Part shown: piece by piece, positions 1 to 10,202 of the stretch
Layout: every line of letters begins with the position of its first letter
Position numbering within the stretch: the stretch's first letter is position 1
Source: Rhodococcus gordoniae
Lineage (GTDB): Bacteria; Actinomycetota; Actinomycetes; Mycobacteriales; Mycobacteriaceae
DNA length: 64,000 nucleotides
Direction of reading: 5' to 3'
NCBI RefSeq assembly: GCF_001646655.1
Contig: NZ_LPZN01000050.1
Coordinates: 124,001 to 188,000, forward strand
Program-made: the position numbers and the translations under genes
Notes under the pieces: model-generated
The model's database searches: none
The model's input: only the letters and a program-made list of their open reading frames with translations
Told to the model about the DNA's origin: nothing

Positions 1-251
1 CGCTGGTCCAGAACGCCGTCGCCCCGGAGCGTTTCGGTGCGGCCGGTGCGGCGGTCTTCTTCTTCCGCCTCATCGGAGCGGCCGTGGGTCTGCCCCTCCT
101 CGCCGCGACGGTCCCGCCCCACGGCGAGGGCACCGACCGGGTCTTCCTCCTGCTGGCGGTGCTGTCCGTCGTCGGACTCGTCGCGGTCGCCCTGCTGCCG
201 AACCAACGGCTGCGCACCTCCTTGGCCACAGCGGAGGAACCATCGCGGTGA
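1..251 (+). CDS. MFS transporter, C-terminal end (partial)
   Basis: The window opens inside this gene, and the last 82 codons can be read in frame from base 3 to a TGA at 249-251. They encode a Gly/Ala-rich amphipathic stretch with FFFRLIGAAVG, a short polar loop, then a hydrophobic helix (VFLLLAVLSVVGLVAVALLP) and a short cytoplasmic tail. This resembles the last two membrane segments of EmrB/QacA-type (DHA2) major facilitator drug exporters, where a VQN start and FFRxIGGAxG are common. It would be an inner-membrane proton-driven exporter. The substrate cannot be told from this fragment, and a different MFS subfamily is possible. Confidence 0.6.
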   Translation, partial: LVQNAVAPERFGAAGAAVFFFRLIGAAVGLPLLAATVPPHGEGTDRVFLLLAVLSVVGLVAVALLPNQRLRTSLATAEEPSR

Positions 252-319
252 AACGGCTCGCGCCGACAGCCGGATACAGGACAATTTCGGTGAGGCGAGC
301 GCCCATGAGAGGAGCCGTG

Positions 320-808
320 ATGAGCACGCCGAGGACGATCACAGGCGAAGTGAACCCGGAACGTGATTGCCCGAGCGACTCGTCGCTGGTGCGGCTGAGC
401 TACCACCGCAACTTCCCGCTCCCGATCGGCGAGGTCTGGGCGGCACTCACCGACTCCGAGAAGCTGGGTCGCTGGTACGGCACATACACCGGCGACCCGG
501 CCACGGGCCGTGTGCGGTTGACGATGACCGACGACCACGACTCGGCCACCACATACGTGGACATCCTTCGGTGTTCTCCCCCGGACGGATTCGCCGTCGA
601 CGTGGACGGGTGGCAGCTCGAGGTTGCGCTGCACCAGGTCGGAAAGGTCACCACCCTTGAGTTCACGCACCGTCACGTTCCGCGCTCGGAAGCCGGAGAG
701 ATCGGGCCGGGCTGGCAGTACTACCTCGACCGTCTCGACGCAGCACTGGCCGGCACCCGCCCACCGTCATGGGACGACTATCTCGACCTGGTCGACGAAT
801 ACCGCTGA
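320..808 (+). CDS. SRPBCC / AHSA1-type START-like domain protein
   Basis: A 162-residue protein with the START-like fold of the AHSA1/SRPBCC superfamily, a hydrophobic-cavity fold found in ligand-binding proteins and Hsp90 activators. The family signature is visible: an N-terminal strand with FPLPIGEVWAALTDSEKLGRWYG at about residues 40-62, a central beta sheet, and a C-terminal helix ending in GWQYYLDRLDAALAG. I chose the ATG at 320 because GAGAGGA lies about 7 bases upstream. The frame is open back to a GTG at 248 that overlaps the stop of the preceding transporter, so coupling to that gene is possible. The ligand is unknown. Actinobacteria carry many such proteins, often beside regulators or sigma factors. 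Confidence 0.75.
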   Translation: MSTPRTITGEVNPERDCPSDSSLVRLSYHRNFPLPIGEVWAALTDSEKLGRWYGTYTGDPATGRVRLTMTDDHDSATTYVDILRCSPPDGFAVDVDGWQLEVALHQVGKVTTLEFTHRHVPRSEAGEIGPGWQYYLDRLDAALAGTRPPSWDDYLDLVDEYR

Positions 809-814
809 CCGGCA

Positions 815-857
815 CGGACGCGTCCGATGCAGGAACGCCGTCCGACGCGTCGGACGG
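815..857. terminator. Nested palindromes after the SRPBCC gene (possible terminator or operator)
   Basis: Seven bases after the SRPBCC stop codon lies a 12-bp perfect palindrome, CGGACGCGTCCG (815-826). It is followed by a 20-bp perfect palindrome at 838-857, built on the same ACGCGT core. Arms of one can also pair with arms of the other, so alternative hairpins are possible. No T-run follows. A factor-independent terminator is plausible, but the site also lies 90 bp upstream of the DUF2235 start and could be an operator. Confidence 0.4.
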
Positions 858-943
858 ATTCGAGTAGTGCACTACCCGTGAGACGTCCTGTCAGGGCTCC
901 TAGCGTCGGGTCTACCAGCCGGACGCATTCAGGGAGTCCTACT

Positions 944-2074
944 ATGCCGCAGCCCGGAACAGACACACAGCAGACCGAAACAACGACGAAGAAAGGATCG
1001 AAGAACATCGTCCTGTGCTTCGACGGCACCGGGAACGAAATTCGCGCCACGGGGAACACCAACGTCGTCCGATTGTTCCGAGCACTCGAGAACACCACGG
1101 GCGAACAGATCGTCTACTACGACCCGGGGGTCGGCACATTCTCGTCGGCCGGCGCGTCGACACGCGTCGGGCAGAAGATCTCGCGCACGCTCGGGCTCGC
1201 ATTCGGCGTCGGAATCAAGACGAATCTCGCGGAGGCCTACGCCTTCCTGATGAACCAGTGGGAGCCGGGAGATCGAATCTATCTCTTCGGGTTCAGCCGA
1301 GGTGCGTACACGGCCCGGGCGTTTGCGGGCATGTTGCACGTCATCGGCATTCCACGACCGGCGGCAGAAAACCTCGTCCAGTATGCGATCGCCAGGTATG
1401 CGCCCCGGGGCGAGTGGACAGAGGAGAACGAGAAAGCCGCCCAGGAATTCTCCGCCACCGTGTGCCGTGCGCCGAACGGCTCGTTCTCCGTTCCTGTGCA
1501 CTACCTCGGCATCTGGGACACTGTCAGCGCCCCCGGCCTGTTCCGGCGAGACCTTCACTTCGTGAAGACCGAGGACCTCCCGAATGTGGAAGCAGGTCGG
1601 CATGCCGTCTCGATCGACGAATATCGCAGGCCGTACAAGGCGGACTTGGTGACGAACGCGGCGATCCAAGAAGCCTGGTTCACCGGCGTCCATTCCGACG
1701 TGGGTGGCGGATTCAAGGACGACAGACTCGCCAACATCTCGCTTCTGTGGGTGCTCGACGGGGCACGTGAGCACGGGGTACTGCTGCGTCGGAAAGCGGA
1801 GTTGCGTGGACTTCCCCAGCGGGACAAAGAGTACGCAAAGGCGAAGCCGAATCGTATGGGCCGGATCTGGATCCTTGCCGGTCGCACACGGCGCCCGATC
1901 CCACCCGACGCGAACTTCCACGCGAGCGTGCTGTTCCGGTGGGACGACTTCCGAGACGGCCCGGACGATCCGGCATGCATCGACGACGGCTGGTGCGACC
2001 CGGAACCTCCGGACGATCCCGTGCCGCTCGCTCTCTCGGAATCACGCGGCGACCCGGAGTTGCCCGAATCGTAA
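944..2074 (+). CDS. DUF2235 alpha/beta hydrolase (Tle1-like phospholipase fold)
   Basis: A 376-residue protein of the DUF2235 family, a serine alpha/beta hydrolase domain shared with Tle1-type phospholipase effectors. The features seen are the N-terminal strand and oxyanion region IVLCFDGTGNE (about 22-32), the nucleophile elbow GFSRGAY with Ser118, the WDTVSAPG segment, and HSDVGGGF, which carries the likely catalytic Asp/His region. The ATG at 944 is preceded by AGGGAG at 931-936; the frame opens further upstream but without a ribosome site. There is no signal peptide or membrane helix, so it is probably cytoplasmic. No type VI secretion or immunity genes are nearby, so a toxin role is not supported here. 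The natural substrate is unknown. It is convergent with the sigma-factor gene that follows. Confidence 0.8.
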   Translation: MPQPGTDTQQTETTTKKGSKNIVLCFDGTGNEIRATGNTNVVRLFRALENTTGEQIVYYDPGVGTFSSAGASTRVGQKISRTLGLAFGVGIKTNLAEAYAFLMNQWEPGDRIYLFGFSRGAYTARAFAGMLHVIGIPRPAAENLVQYAIARYAPRGEWTEENEKAAQEFSATVCRAPNGSFSVPVHYLGIWDTVSAPGLFRRDLHFVKTEDLPNVEAGRHAVSIDEYRRPYKADLVTNAAIQEAWFTGVHSDVGGGFKDDRLANISLLWVLDGAREHGVLLRRKAELRGLPQRDKEYAKAKPNRMGRIWILAGRTRRPIPPDANFHASVLFRWDDFRDGPDDPACIDDGWCDPEPPDDPVPLALSESRGDPELPES

Positions 2075-2094
2075 GCTCCAGCGCCCGCAATCCT

Positions 2095-3345
2095 CTACTC
2101 ACCCGGTGGGTTCGCCGCCCTCACGAGTCTCGATCGAAGGTGTCGCCGCTCGGGTTCGGTACCGGCGAGCTCGAGCGCGCGCCGATACGCCTCGGCCGCT
2201 TCACCTTTCCGACCGACCCGGCTCAGCAACTCGGCCCGCGCCACCGCGTACGGCCCGTAGTCGCGCAGACTCGGCTCCTCCACGAGACCGTCGAGGAGTT
2301 CGAGTCCGGCCGCGGGCCCGTCGCGCATCGCCACCGCCACGGCGCGGTTCAGTGCGACGACCGGCGACGGGCTCAGTGCGGTCAGCACGTCGTAGAGCGC
2401 GACGATCTGCGGCCAGTCGGTGCTGTCGACGTCGTTCGCTTCGTCGTGCAGTGCGGCGATGGCGGCCTGCACTCCGTACGGGCCGGGTGGTCCCCCGGTG
2501 AGTGCGGCGACCACCAGCGAACTGCCCTCCTCGATCATCGAGCGGTCCCAGCGGGTGCGGTCCTGTACGTCGAGCAGCATCATCGCGCCCGACGGGTCGG
2601 TGCGTGCGTCCCGGCGTGCATGGACGAGCAGCATGAGCGCGAGCAGCCCGCTCACCTCCCGTTCCGCCGGCATCAGGCGGTGCAGGATGCGCGCGAGGCG
2701 GATCGCTTCCTCGGCGAGGTCGAGGCGTTGCAGATGTTCGCCGCTGCTCGCGACATAACCCTCGGTGAAGATCGAGTAGAGCGCCGCAAGCACCGCCGGT
2801 AGTCGCTCCGGCAGTTCGTCGGGGCCCGGCACCCGGAACGGAATGCGAGCACCGCGGATCTTCTTCTTGGCCCGCACGATCCGTTGCGCCATCGTCGGCG
2901 GCGGAAGGAGGAAGGCGCGGGCCACCTCGTTCGTCGTGAGCCCGCCGAGGCAGCGCAGGATCAGCGCGACGCGGTCGTCGGCGGCGAGGGCGGGGTGGGC
3001 GCAGGTGAAGAACAGTTCGAGGCGGTCGTCCGGCAGCTCACCGGTCTCGGGTGGTTCGTTCGACGTGCGACGTTCGGTGTCGATGGCGAGTTCGGCGAGG
3101 CGTGTCGCATACACGCGGTCGCGGCGTACCCGGTCCAGCGCTCGGCGCCTCGCCGTGGTGAGCAGCCAGGCACCCGGACGCTCGGGCACCCCGTCGGCCG
3201 GCCAGCGTACGAGCGCCGTTTCCAGCGCGTCCGATGCGACCTCCTCCGCGAGGTCGAGATCGCCGAACCGATGGACGAGCGCGGCGAGGAGCCGGCCGTG
3301 TTCCTCCCGGAACACCGCCTCGACGGTCGCGGCCGGTTCCTCCAT
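2095..3345 (-). CDS. ECF42-group RNA polymerase sigma factor (copy 1)
   Basis: A 416-residue extracytoplasmic-function sigma factor with the long C-terminal extension typical of group ECF42 (DUF6596/TPR-like). Region 2 (about 8-75) contains HRFGDLDLAEEVASDAL and the ARRRALDRVRR DNA-contact helix. Region 4 (about 105-165) contains LRCLGGLTTNEVARAFLLP and MAQRIVRAKKKIR. The remaining 250 residues are helical and end with a tetratricopeptide-like repeat. ECF42 factors have no anti-sigma factor; the extension is thought to control them. The gene starts 3 bp after the stop of the DGPF partner, the usual arrangement for this group, so the two are cotranscribed. It is a distant paralogue of the factor at 48421-49656. 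Confidence 0.88.
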   Translation of the reverse strand: MEEPAATVEAVFREEHGRLLAALVHRFGDLDLAEEVASDALETALVRWPADGVPERPGAWLLTTARRRALDRVRRDRVYATRLAELAIDTERRTSNEPPETGELPDDRLELFFTCAHPALAADDRVALILRCLGGLTTNEVARAFLLPPPTMAQRIVRAKKKIRGARIPFRVPGPDELPERLPAVLAALYSIFTEGYVASSGEHLQRLDLAEEAIRLARILHRLMPAEREVSGLLALMLLVHARRDARTDPSGAMMLLDVQDRTRWDRSMIEEGSSLVVAALTGGPPGPYGVQAAIAALHDEANDVDSTDWPQIVALYDVLTALSPSPVVALNRAVAVAMRDGPAAGLELLDGLVEEPSLRDYGPYAVARAELLSRVGRKGEAAEAYRRALELAGTEPERRHLRSRLVRAANPPGE

Positions 3346-3348
3346 CGC

Positions 3349-3687
3349 TCAGTCCCCGAAGTCCGCGATCGGCCGCACCACGACCGTGCCGCCGTCCCTC
3401 GAACCGGGGCAGCGGGCCGCCCAGTCGAGTGCCTCGTCCAGACTGCCGACGTCGATGACGTCGTATCCGCCGAGCACCTCGCGGCTCTCGCCGAACGGTC
3501 CGTCTGTCACCGTGCGTCGCCCGTTCGCGTCGACCTGCACGGACGTCGCGGTGACGAGATCCTGCAAAGCGTGCCCGGACACGAGGACTCCCGCGTCGCG
3601 CATCGCCTTCTCGTAGTTCTGCCAGTCCTCGATGGTGCATGTGGGCTCATCGGTGGTGGATGCGTAGATCAGCAGCATGTACTTCAT
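3349..3687 (-). CDS. DGPF (YCII-related) protein, partner of ECF42 sigma factor copy 1
   Basis: A 112-residue single-domain YCII/DGPF protein. It begins MKYMLLIY, carries the diagnostic TDGPFGE motif at about residues 64-70, and continues with the GGYDVIDVGSLDEALDWA helix. The ATG at 3687 has GGGAG about 9 bases upstream; a longer frame exists but lacks family similarity. Genes of this family stand almost always next to ECF42 sigma factors and are thought to be their target and possibly a sensor or stress enzyme; the biochemical activity is unknown. It lies first in a two-gene operon with the sigma factor, behind an ECF42-like promoter. Confidence 0.88.
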   Translation of the reverse strand: MKYMLLIYASTTDEPTCTIEDWQNYEKAMRDAGVLVSGHALQDLVTATSVQVDANGRRTVTDGPFGESREVLGGYDVIDVGSLDEALDWAARCPGSRDGGTVVVRPIADFGD

Positions 3688-3731
3688 GGCGGTCGCTCCC
3701 GTCTGTGTGGTGTTCGTCCCTACACCATCAC

Positions 3732-3758
3732 GACGAACGGACATGTGCCGGATCGACA
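3732..3758 (-). promoter_or_regulatory. Putative ECF42-type promoter of DGPF-sigma operon 1
   Basis: Read on the minus strand, TGTCGA (3758-3753) is followed by exactly 17 bases and then CGTC (3735-3732), about 45 bases upstream of the DGPF start codon. As I recall it, ECF42 promoters carry a conserved TGTCGA in the -35 region and CG(A/T)C in the -10 region. The second DGPF/sigma pair in this window has the same -35 hexamer, the same 17-base spacer and the same CGTTCGT context. This indicates autoregulation. Confidence 0.65.
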
Positions 3759-3777
3759 ACCCGACGAGAAACTCTTT

Positions 3778-6540
3778 CTAGCCGCTGTTGCGCAACGCGG
3801 TAGCAAGCCCGTTCATGGTGATCTGGATGCCGCGCCGGACCCGGTCGGTGTCCTCGCCGGCGCGGAACCGGCGCAGCAACTCGACCTGCAGATGGTTGAG
3901 CGGTTCGAGGTACGGGAAGCGGTTGTGCAGCGACCGCTCGAGGGCAGGATTGTCCGCGACGAGCGAGTCGTACCCCGTGATCTGCTCGTAGGCGACGACG
4001 GTGCGGGCGTGCTCGTCGACGATGCTGCCGAACACCCGCTCACGCAGTTCGGTGTCGTCGACGAGTTCGGAGTATCGGGCGGCCAGGCCGAGATCGGACT
4101 TGGCGAGCACCTGCGCCATGTTCGACAACACCGAACGGAAGAAGGGCCAGCGTCGGTAGAGATCCTGCAGAGTTGCCAATCGGTCCGGATCGCCGGATAC
4201 CCAGTCGTGCACGGCCGTTCCGGTGCCGTACCAGCCGGGGAGCATCACACGGCTCTGCGTCCAGGAGAGCACCCACGGGATGGCCCGCAGGTCGCTGATC
4301 GCCTTCGTCTGCTTGCGGGAGGCAGGACGGCTGCCGATGTTGAGCGCCCCGATCTCCGAGACCGGTGTCGCCGTGGTGAAGTACTCGACGAAGCCCGGCG
4401 TCTCGTGGACCAGGCGGCTGTACGCGGCGCGGGCCAGGTCGGCGAGTTCGTCGAGGATCCGGTAGGCCTCCGGTGCGTCCTTTCCGAGGCCTTCGACGTC
4501 GAGCAGGCTCGATTCCAGTGTCGCCGAGACGAGCGCTTCGAGATTGCGGCGGGCGAGCACCGGTTCGCGGTACTTCGCGGCGATGACCTCACCCTGCTCG
4601 GTGAGGCGCAGCGATCCCTGAACCGCTCCTGGCGGCTGGGCGAGGATGGCGTCGTAGCTCGGTCCGCCACCGCGGCCGACGGTACCGCCGCGACCGTGGA
4701 ACAGACGCAGCCGGATCCCGGCGGTGCGAGCCGCGTCGACGAGGTCGAGTTCCGCGCGGTAGAGCGCCCAGTTGGCGGCGAGATAGCCGCCGTCCTTGTT
4801 GGAGTCGGAGTACCCGAGCATGATCTCCTGCAGGCCGTCGTGCCCGTCGACGAGGCTGCGGAACTCGGGCACGGCGAGGGCCGCGGTCAGCGTGGCAGCG
4901 CCGCCGCGCAGGTCGTCGATCGTCTCGAAGAGCGGGATGACCTGCACCGTGCTGCGCGGATAGCCGCGGTCGAGGTCGAGCAGGCCGACCTCCTTGAGCA
5001 GTACCTCGACCTCGAGCAGCTCGGACACCGAGGTGCACATGCTGATGATGTAGTGCTCGATGGCGGCCGGTCCGATGCGGCGGACCACTTCGGCGGCGGC
5101 ACGCAGGATGCCGAGTTCTTTCGCGGTCTCGTCCGACAGGTGCGCATCGGCGGCGGTGAGCGGGCGGCGAATCCGCAGTTCCGCGGTGAGGAGCGCGACC
5201 TTCTGGTCTTCCGGCAGATCGCGATAGCGGTCGGTGACCCCCGCCCAGGAGAGCAGTTCGGCGACGACGTTCTCGTGTACCTCGGAGTTCTGCCGCAGGT
5301 CGAGCGGTGCGAGGTGGAACCCGAAGACCTCGACGGCGCTGCGCAGGTGGGCGAGCCGGTCGTCGGCGATCACCGCGGCACCACCCGCACGCAAGGATGC
5401 GTCGACGATGTTCAGGTCGGTGTGCAGGCGGGCCGGGTGAGGATACGGTTCGCACGGGATGCGCACCGTGTGGGGCAGGTCGACGCCGGGCAGCAACCGT
5501 TCCGCGGTCGCGGTGAGGCGAGCGCGGATGCCGTGCACGGCACGCCGGTACGGCTCGTCACTGTGCGCGGGATCCTCGTCGCCCGAGTCGTCGGCGAGTT
5601 TCTTCAGGGCACCGCTGATGGTCGCGGTGCGTTCGGACATCGACAGTTCGCGTTCGAGCGCCGCGAGTTCGGTGAGGTGATGACGCAGCGCGGTCTCGCA
5701 GGCACGATTCGCGGCGGTGGTGACGACTTCCCCGTCGACGTTGGGGTTGCCGTCGCGGTCGCCACCGATCCAGGTGCCGGGCCGCACCAGCGGCTCGGTG
5801 AGCACCGCGGCGTCGGGCCAGCGTCGCCGGAGTTCGCGGCGCACTTCGGCGTTGAGAGCGGGCACGACGTCGAACAGCGCGAGGTCGTAGTAGCGCAGAC
5901 CGTTGTCGACCTCGTCGCTGATCCGCAGCCGCGCAAGCCTGATGAGCGCGGTGTCCCAGAGGGTGAGGATGTGCCGGTAGAGCGCACGGTCGATCTCCTC
6001 GAGCGCGGCGGGGTCGTCGGTCTTCTCACGGCGCCGCATGAGGTCGGTGACGGCGGTCTGCACGTCGAAGACCGTGCGCCGCCGGGTCTCGGTGGGATGA
6101 GCGGTGATGACAGGAGCGACGAGGGCGGAGGACAGCGCGTCGGTCACGGTGCCGACGTCCAGGCTCGGGCCGGCCGCGTCGAGCTTGGCGTAGGTGGCGG
6201 CGAGACTGCTGTCCTGCGGCGGGTCGCCTGCCCGCACGTGCAGGGCGCGGCGTCGTTCGCGGTGCAGATCCTCGGCGAGATTGGCGAGCAGACCGAAATG
6301 ACTGAACGCGCGGGCGACGGGAAGCAGGTCGTCGGTGGCGACGCCGGCGAAGCGGTCGGCGAGTGCGGTGCGGTCGATCTCGGAGCGCCGGATCCGGAAG
6401 CTCTCCACCCGGGCCGATTCGACCAGGTCGAAGGTGTCGGCTCCCGCCTGCTCGCGGATGACGTTGCCGAGGATGCCGCCGAGCAGGCGGATGTCCTCGC
6501 GGAGAGGTTCTGTCGCAGATGTAGGCACAGCGTCCGTCAT
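3778..6540 (-). CDS. ppc: Phosphoenolpyruvate carboxylase
   Basis: A 920-residue cytosolic enzyme, full length, that carboxylates phosphoenolpyruvate with bicarbonate to oxaloacetate (anaplerosis). The catalytic signatures are present: [12 protein letters not shown] with His148; the C-terminal [11 protein letters not shown]; and the Gly-rich loop [14 protein letters not shown]. Bacterial PEPC is typically allosteric, and the protein ends with the conserved RNSG-type tail (LRNSG). It is separated from secG by 64 bp and reads in the same direction, an order shared with other Mycobacteriales. An upstream Shine-Dalgarno is weak, but the start matches family length. Confidence 0.97.
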   Translation of the reverse strand: MTDAVPTSATEPLREDIRLLGGILGNVIREQAGADTFDLVESARVESFRIRRSEIDRTALADRFAGVATDDLLPVARAFSHFGLLANLAEDLHRERRRALHVRAGDPPQDSSLAATYAKLDAAGPSLDVGTVTDALSSALVAPVITAHPTETRRRTVFDVQTAVTDLMRRREKTDDPAALEEIDRALYRHILTLWDTALIRLARLRISDEVDNGLRYYDLALFDVVPALNAEVRRELRRRWPDAAVLTEPLVRPGTWIGGDRDGNPNVDGEVVTTAANRACETALRHHLTELAALERELSMSERTATISGALKKLADDSGDEDPAHSDEPYRRAVHGIRARLTATAERLLPGVDLPHTVRIPCEPYPHPARLHTDLNIVDASLRAGGAAVIADDRLAHLRSAVEVFGFHLAPLDLRQNSEVHENVVAELLSWAGVTDRYRDLPEDQKVALLTAELRIRRPLTAADAHLSDETAKELGILRAAAEVVRRIGPAAIEHYIISMCTSVSELLEVEVLLKEVGLLDLDRGYPRSTVQVIPLFETIDDLRGGAATLTAALAVPEFRSLVDGHDGLQEIMLGYSDSNKDGGYLAANWALYRAELDLVDAARTAGIRLRLFHGRGGTVGRGGGPSYDAILAQPPGAVQGSLRLTEQGEVIAAKYREPVLARRNLEALVSATLESSLLDVEGLGKDAPEAYRILDELADLARAAYSRLVHETPGFVEYFTTATPVSEIGALNIGSRPASRKQTKAISDLRAIPWVLSWTQSRVMLPGWYGTGTAVHDWVSGDPDRLATLQDLYRRWPFFRSVLSNMAQVLAKSDLGLAARYSELVDDTELRERVFGSIVDEHARTVVAYEQITGYDSLVADNPALERSLHNRFPYLEPLNHLQVELLRRFRAGEDTDRVRRGIQITMNGLATALRNSG

Positions 6541-6604
6541 ACGGCCAGTATGTGTGCCTCGTGGCCGGTGCGCGACCGCGCACGCGGCCGTGCGCCCGGT
6601 CGGA

Positions 6605-6838
6605 TCAGCTGAACTTGATCTGCAGTCCGATGCCGAGGATCGCGATCACCCAGATGATGCCGGTGAACACGGTGAGACGGTCGAGGTTCTTCTCCGCCAC
6701 CGTCGAGCCCGAGAGATTGGACTGGACTCCGCCACCGAACAGGCTGGACAGACCACCGCCCTTACCGCGGTGCAGCAGCACCAGCAGGATGAGCAGCAGG
6801 CTCGTGACGATCAGGAGGATGTCCAGGAACAGTTCCAT
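6605..6838 (-). CDS. secG: Preprotein translocase subunit SecG
   Basis: A 77-residue membrane protein with two hydrophobic segments (about 3-23 and 55-74) joined by a cytoplasmic loop containing [15 protein letters not shown], the hallmark of SecG. It is the accessory subunit of the SecYEG channel and aids SecA-driven export. The ATG at 6838 gives the family length; longer readings add an unrelated basic segment. The position downstream of gap-pgk-tpiA and upstream of ppc is conserved in mycobacteria and corynebacteria. A strong terminator between tpiA and secG suggests secG has its own promoter. Confidence 0.95.
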   Translation of the reverse strand: MELFLDILLIVTSLLLILLVLLHRGKGGGLSSLFGGGVQSNLSGSTVAEKNLDRLTVFTGIIWVIAILGIGLQIKFS

Positions 6839-6978
6839 GTCGGTGTTCGATGTCCTTCGGATGGTGGGCGACGTCGGCGTCAGCTTACCCGCTCGTCGTG
6901 GGACGACGGCGTGGGTGTGCCGGTGAGGGTCGCTGCGAGCACGATGCCGGGCGGGAAATCTGCGTACAGAGGCGAAAA

Positions 6979-7021
6979 GCGGTGGAGTGCAGGATCTCGA
7001 CGAGATCCTGCACTCCACCGC
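6979..7021 (-). terminator. Strong intrinsic terminator after tpiA
   Basis: A 21-bp perfect inverted repeat (6979-6999 and 7001-7021) with one base between the arms starts 12 bp after the tpiA stop codon. On the minus strand the stem is followed by TTTTCG, a short U-run. This is the clearest rho-independent terminator in the window and should end the gap-pgk-tpiA transcript. Confidence 0.88.
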
Positions 7022-7033
7022 GATGTTCGTCGC

Positions 7034-7819
7034 TCAGAGCAGCGGACCGCCTGCGGCGATCGCCGACAGCTGAGCGAACTCGTCGGCCTTGAGGGAAGCG
7101 CCTCCCACGAGACCACCGTCGACATCGGACTGAGCGATGAGCTCGCCGACGTTCTTGGCGTTGACCGACCCGCCGTACAGGACGCGGACCGACGCCGCGA
7201 CCTCGGACGAGGCCAGCTCGGCAAGGGTGGTGCGCACCGCGGCGCACACCTCCTGGGCGTCGGCCGCCGAGGCGACCTTGCCCGTGCCGATGGCCCAGAC
7301 CGGCTCGTACGCGACGACGATCTTCGCGATCTCGTCGGCGGACAGACCGGCGAGCGAGTTCTTCAACTGCTCGACGTTGTATTCGACGTGGTTGCCCGCT
7401 TCGCGGACGTCGAGACCTTCGCCGATGCAGACGATCGGCGTGAGGCCGTGCCGAAGCGCGGCCTTGGTCTTGTCGCGGACGATCTCGTCGGTCTCACCGT
7501 GCAGGGTGCGACGCTCCGAGTGCCCGACCACCACGTAGGTGCAGCCGAGCTTGGCGAGCATCGCGCCGGAGATCTCTCCGGTGTAGGCGCCGGAGTCGTG
7601 GACCGACAGATCCTGCGCCCCGTAGGTGATGCCGAGCTTGTCGCCCTCGACGAGCGTCTGCACCGAGCGGATGTCGGTGAACGGCGGGATGACCGTCACG
7701 TCGACCTTCTCGAGGTACTTCTCGGGAAGGGTGAACGCGATCTTCTGCACCAGAGCGATGGCCTCGAGATGGTTGAGGTTCATCTTCCAGTTGCCCGCGA
7801 TGAGCGGTGTCCGTGCCAT
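7034..7819 (-). CDS. tpiA: Triosephosphate isomerase
   Basis: A 261-residue TIM barrel that interconverts dihydroxyacetone phosphate and glyceraldehyde 3-phosphate in the cytosol. The active-site residues are present: Asn10 and Lys12 (IAGNWKMN), the electrophile His100 in VVVGHSERR, and the base Glu172 in [11 protein letters not shown], which precedes the mobile loop 6. The phosphate-binding GGSVNAKN and GLVGGASL segments lie near the end. It starts 5 bp after the pgk stop codon, so the two are one transcription unit, and is followed by a strong hairpin terminator. Confidence 0.98.
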   Translation of the reverse strand: MARTPLIAGNWKMNLNHLEAIALVQKIAFTLPEKYLEKVDVTVIPPFTDIRSVQTLVEGDKLGITYGAQDLSVHDSGAYTGEISGAMLAKLGCTYVVVGHSERRTLHGETDEIVRDKTKAALRHGLTPIVCIGEGLDVREAGNHVEYNVEQLKNSLAGLSADEIAKIVVAYEPVWAIGTGKVASAADAQEVCAAVRTTLAELASSEVAASVRVLYGGSVNAKNVGELIAQSDVDGGLVGGASLKADEFAQLSAIAAGGPLL

Positions 7820-7824
7820 TCCCG

Positions 7825-9036
7825 TCAGCCCTCCAGAACCGAGATGCCGGGCAGTTCCTTGCCCTCGAGGTATTCGAGGGAGGCGCCGCCACCGGTGGAG
7901 ATGTGCGAGAAACGGTCCTCACCGAGTCCGAGCGACCGCACGGCCGCAGCGGAGTCGCCGCCGCCGACGACGCTGAACGCGCCCTTTCCGGTGGCTTCGA
8001 TGATCGCCTCCGCGACACCCTTCGTGCCTGCCGCGAAGTTCTCGAACTCGAACACGCCCATCGGGCCGTTCCAGAACACCGTCTTCGCGGAGCCGAGGAG
8101 CGAGGCGAAGCGCTGCACGGATTCCGGTCCGATGTCGAGGCCCATCCATCCGTCCGGGATGGAGTCGGCCGCGACGGTCTGCGACTGTGCGTCGGCCGCG
8201 AACTTGTCGGCCACCACAACGTCCTGCGGGATGTGGATGACGTCGCCGAACCGCTCGAGCAGCTGCTTGCAGGTGTCGATCATCGACTCCTCGAGCAGCG
8301 ACGTGCCGACCGGACAACCCTGCGCGGCAAGGAAGGTGAAGCACATGCCGCCACCGATGACGAGCGTGTCGACCTTGGGCGCAAGTGCCTCGATGACCCC
8401 GAGCTTGTCGGAGACCTTCGAGCCGCCGAGCACCACGGCATAGGGCCGCTCGGTGTCGGTGGTGAGCTTGGCGAGCACCTCGACCTCGGCCGCGACGAGA
8501 CCGCCCGCGTAGTGCGGAAGCAGCGTCGCGACGTCGTAGACCGACGCCTGCTTGCGGTGCACGACACCGAAGCCGTCGGAGACGAACGCGCCGTCGTCGC
8601 CGACGAGCTCGACGAGTTCGCGGGCGAAGGCGAGCCGCTCGGCGTCGTCCTTGCTGGTCTCGCGAGCGTCGAACCGGACGTTCTCGAGGAGGAGGATGTC
8701 GCCGTCGGTCAGGCCTTCGGAGCGTGCGAGCGCGTCCTGCCCGACGACGTCGCCGGCGAGCTGGACGTTGCGCCCGAGAACCTCACCGAGCTTCGCCGCG
8801 ACGGGGGCGAGTGAGTACTTCGGATCCGGCTCGCCCTCGGGGCGGCCGAGGTGCGCGGTCACGACGACCTTGGCCCCGGCCTCCGCCAGCGTGCGGATGG
8901 TGGGCGCGGACGCGAGGATGCGGCCGGCGTCGGTGATCGTCTCGCCGTCGAGCGGGACGTTGAGGTCGGAGCGCACGAGCACGCCACGGCCCTCGACACC
9001 GGCGTCGAGCAGATCCTTCAGGGTCTGAACTGCCAC
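7825..9036 (-). CDS. pgk: Phosphoglycerate kinase
   Basis: A 403-residue two-domain kinase that transfers phosphate between 1,3-bisphosphoglycerate and ADP in glycolysis and gluconeogenesis. The features seen are [10 protein letters not shown] near the N-terminus, AHLGRPEG, the hinge and nucleotide site [20 protein letters not shown], and the C-terminal [10 protein letters not shown] set the start at the GTG at 9036 ([13 protein letters not shown]), which gives the usual family length and has AGGAC upstream. It lies 26 bp after gap and 5 bp before tpiA, in the conserved glycolytic operon. Confidence 0.97.
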   Translation of the reverse strand: MAVQTLKDLLDAGVEGRGVLVRSDLNVPLDGETITDAGRILASAPTIRTLAEAGAKVVVTAHLGRPEGEPDPKYSLAPVAAKLGEVLGRNVQLAGDVVGQDALARSEGLTDGDILLLENVRFDARETSKDDAERLAFARELVELVGDDGAFVSDGFGVVHRKQASVYDVATLLPHYAGGLVAAEVEVLAKLTTDTERPYAVVLGGSKVSDKLGVIEALAPKVDTLVIGGGMCFTFLAAQGCPVGTSLLEESMIDTCKQLLERFGDVIHIPQDVVVADKFAADAQSQTVAADSIPDGWMGLDIGPESVQRFASLLGSAKTVFWNGPMGVFEFENFAAGTKGVAEAIIEATGKGAFSVVGGGDSAAAVRSLGLGEDRFSHISTGGGASLEYLEGKELPGISVLEG

Positions 9037-9062
9037 TGTTCGGATGTCCTGTTCTGCGAGTG

Positions 9063-10133
<1,071 letters not shown>

Positions 10134-10202
10134 CTAGTGGGCTGTGGTCGTGCGGTGGGAGCCGCCCTGTCGTGGCGCGAACTCCGTTCCCAGCGTGCCC
10201 CG

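Noticed and set aside
944-2074. DUF2235 protein as a type VI secretion toxin
   Set aside because: No Tss, VgrG, PAAR or immunity gene is near, and actinobacteria lack this secretion system; the domain alone does not prove a toxin.
2884-6612. A 1242-codon plus-strand frame opposite the sigma gene, DGPF gene and ppc
   Set aside because: It spans several unrelated genes on the other strand and an intergenic promoter; no domain is recognisable.
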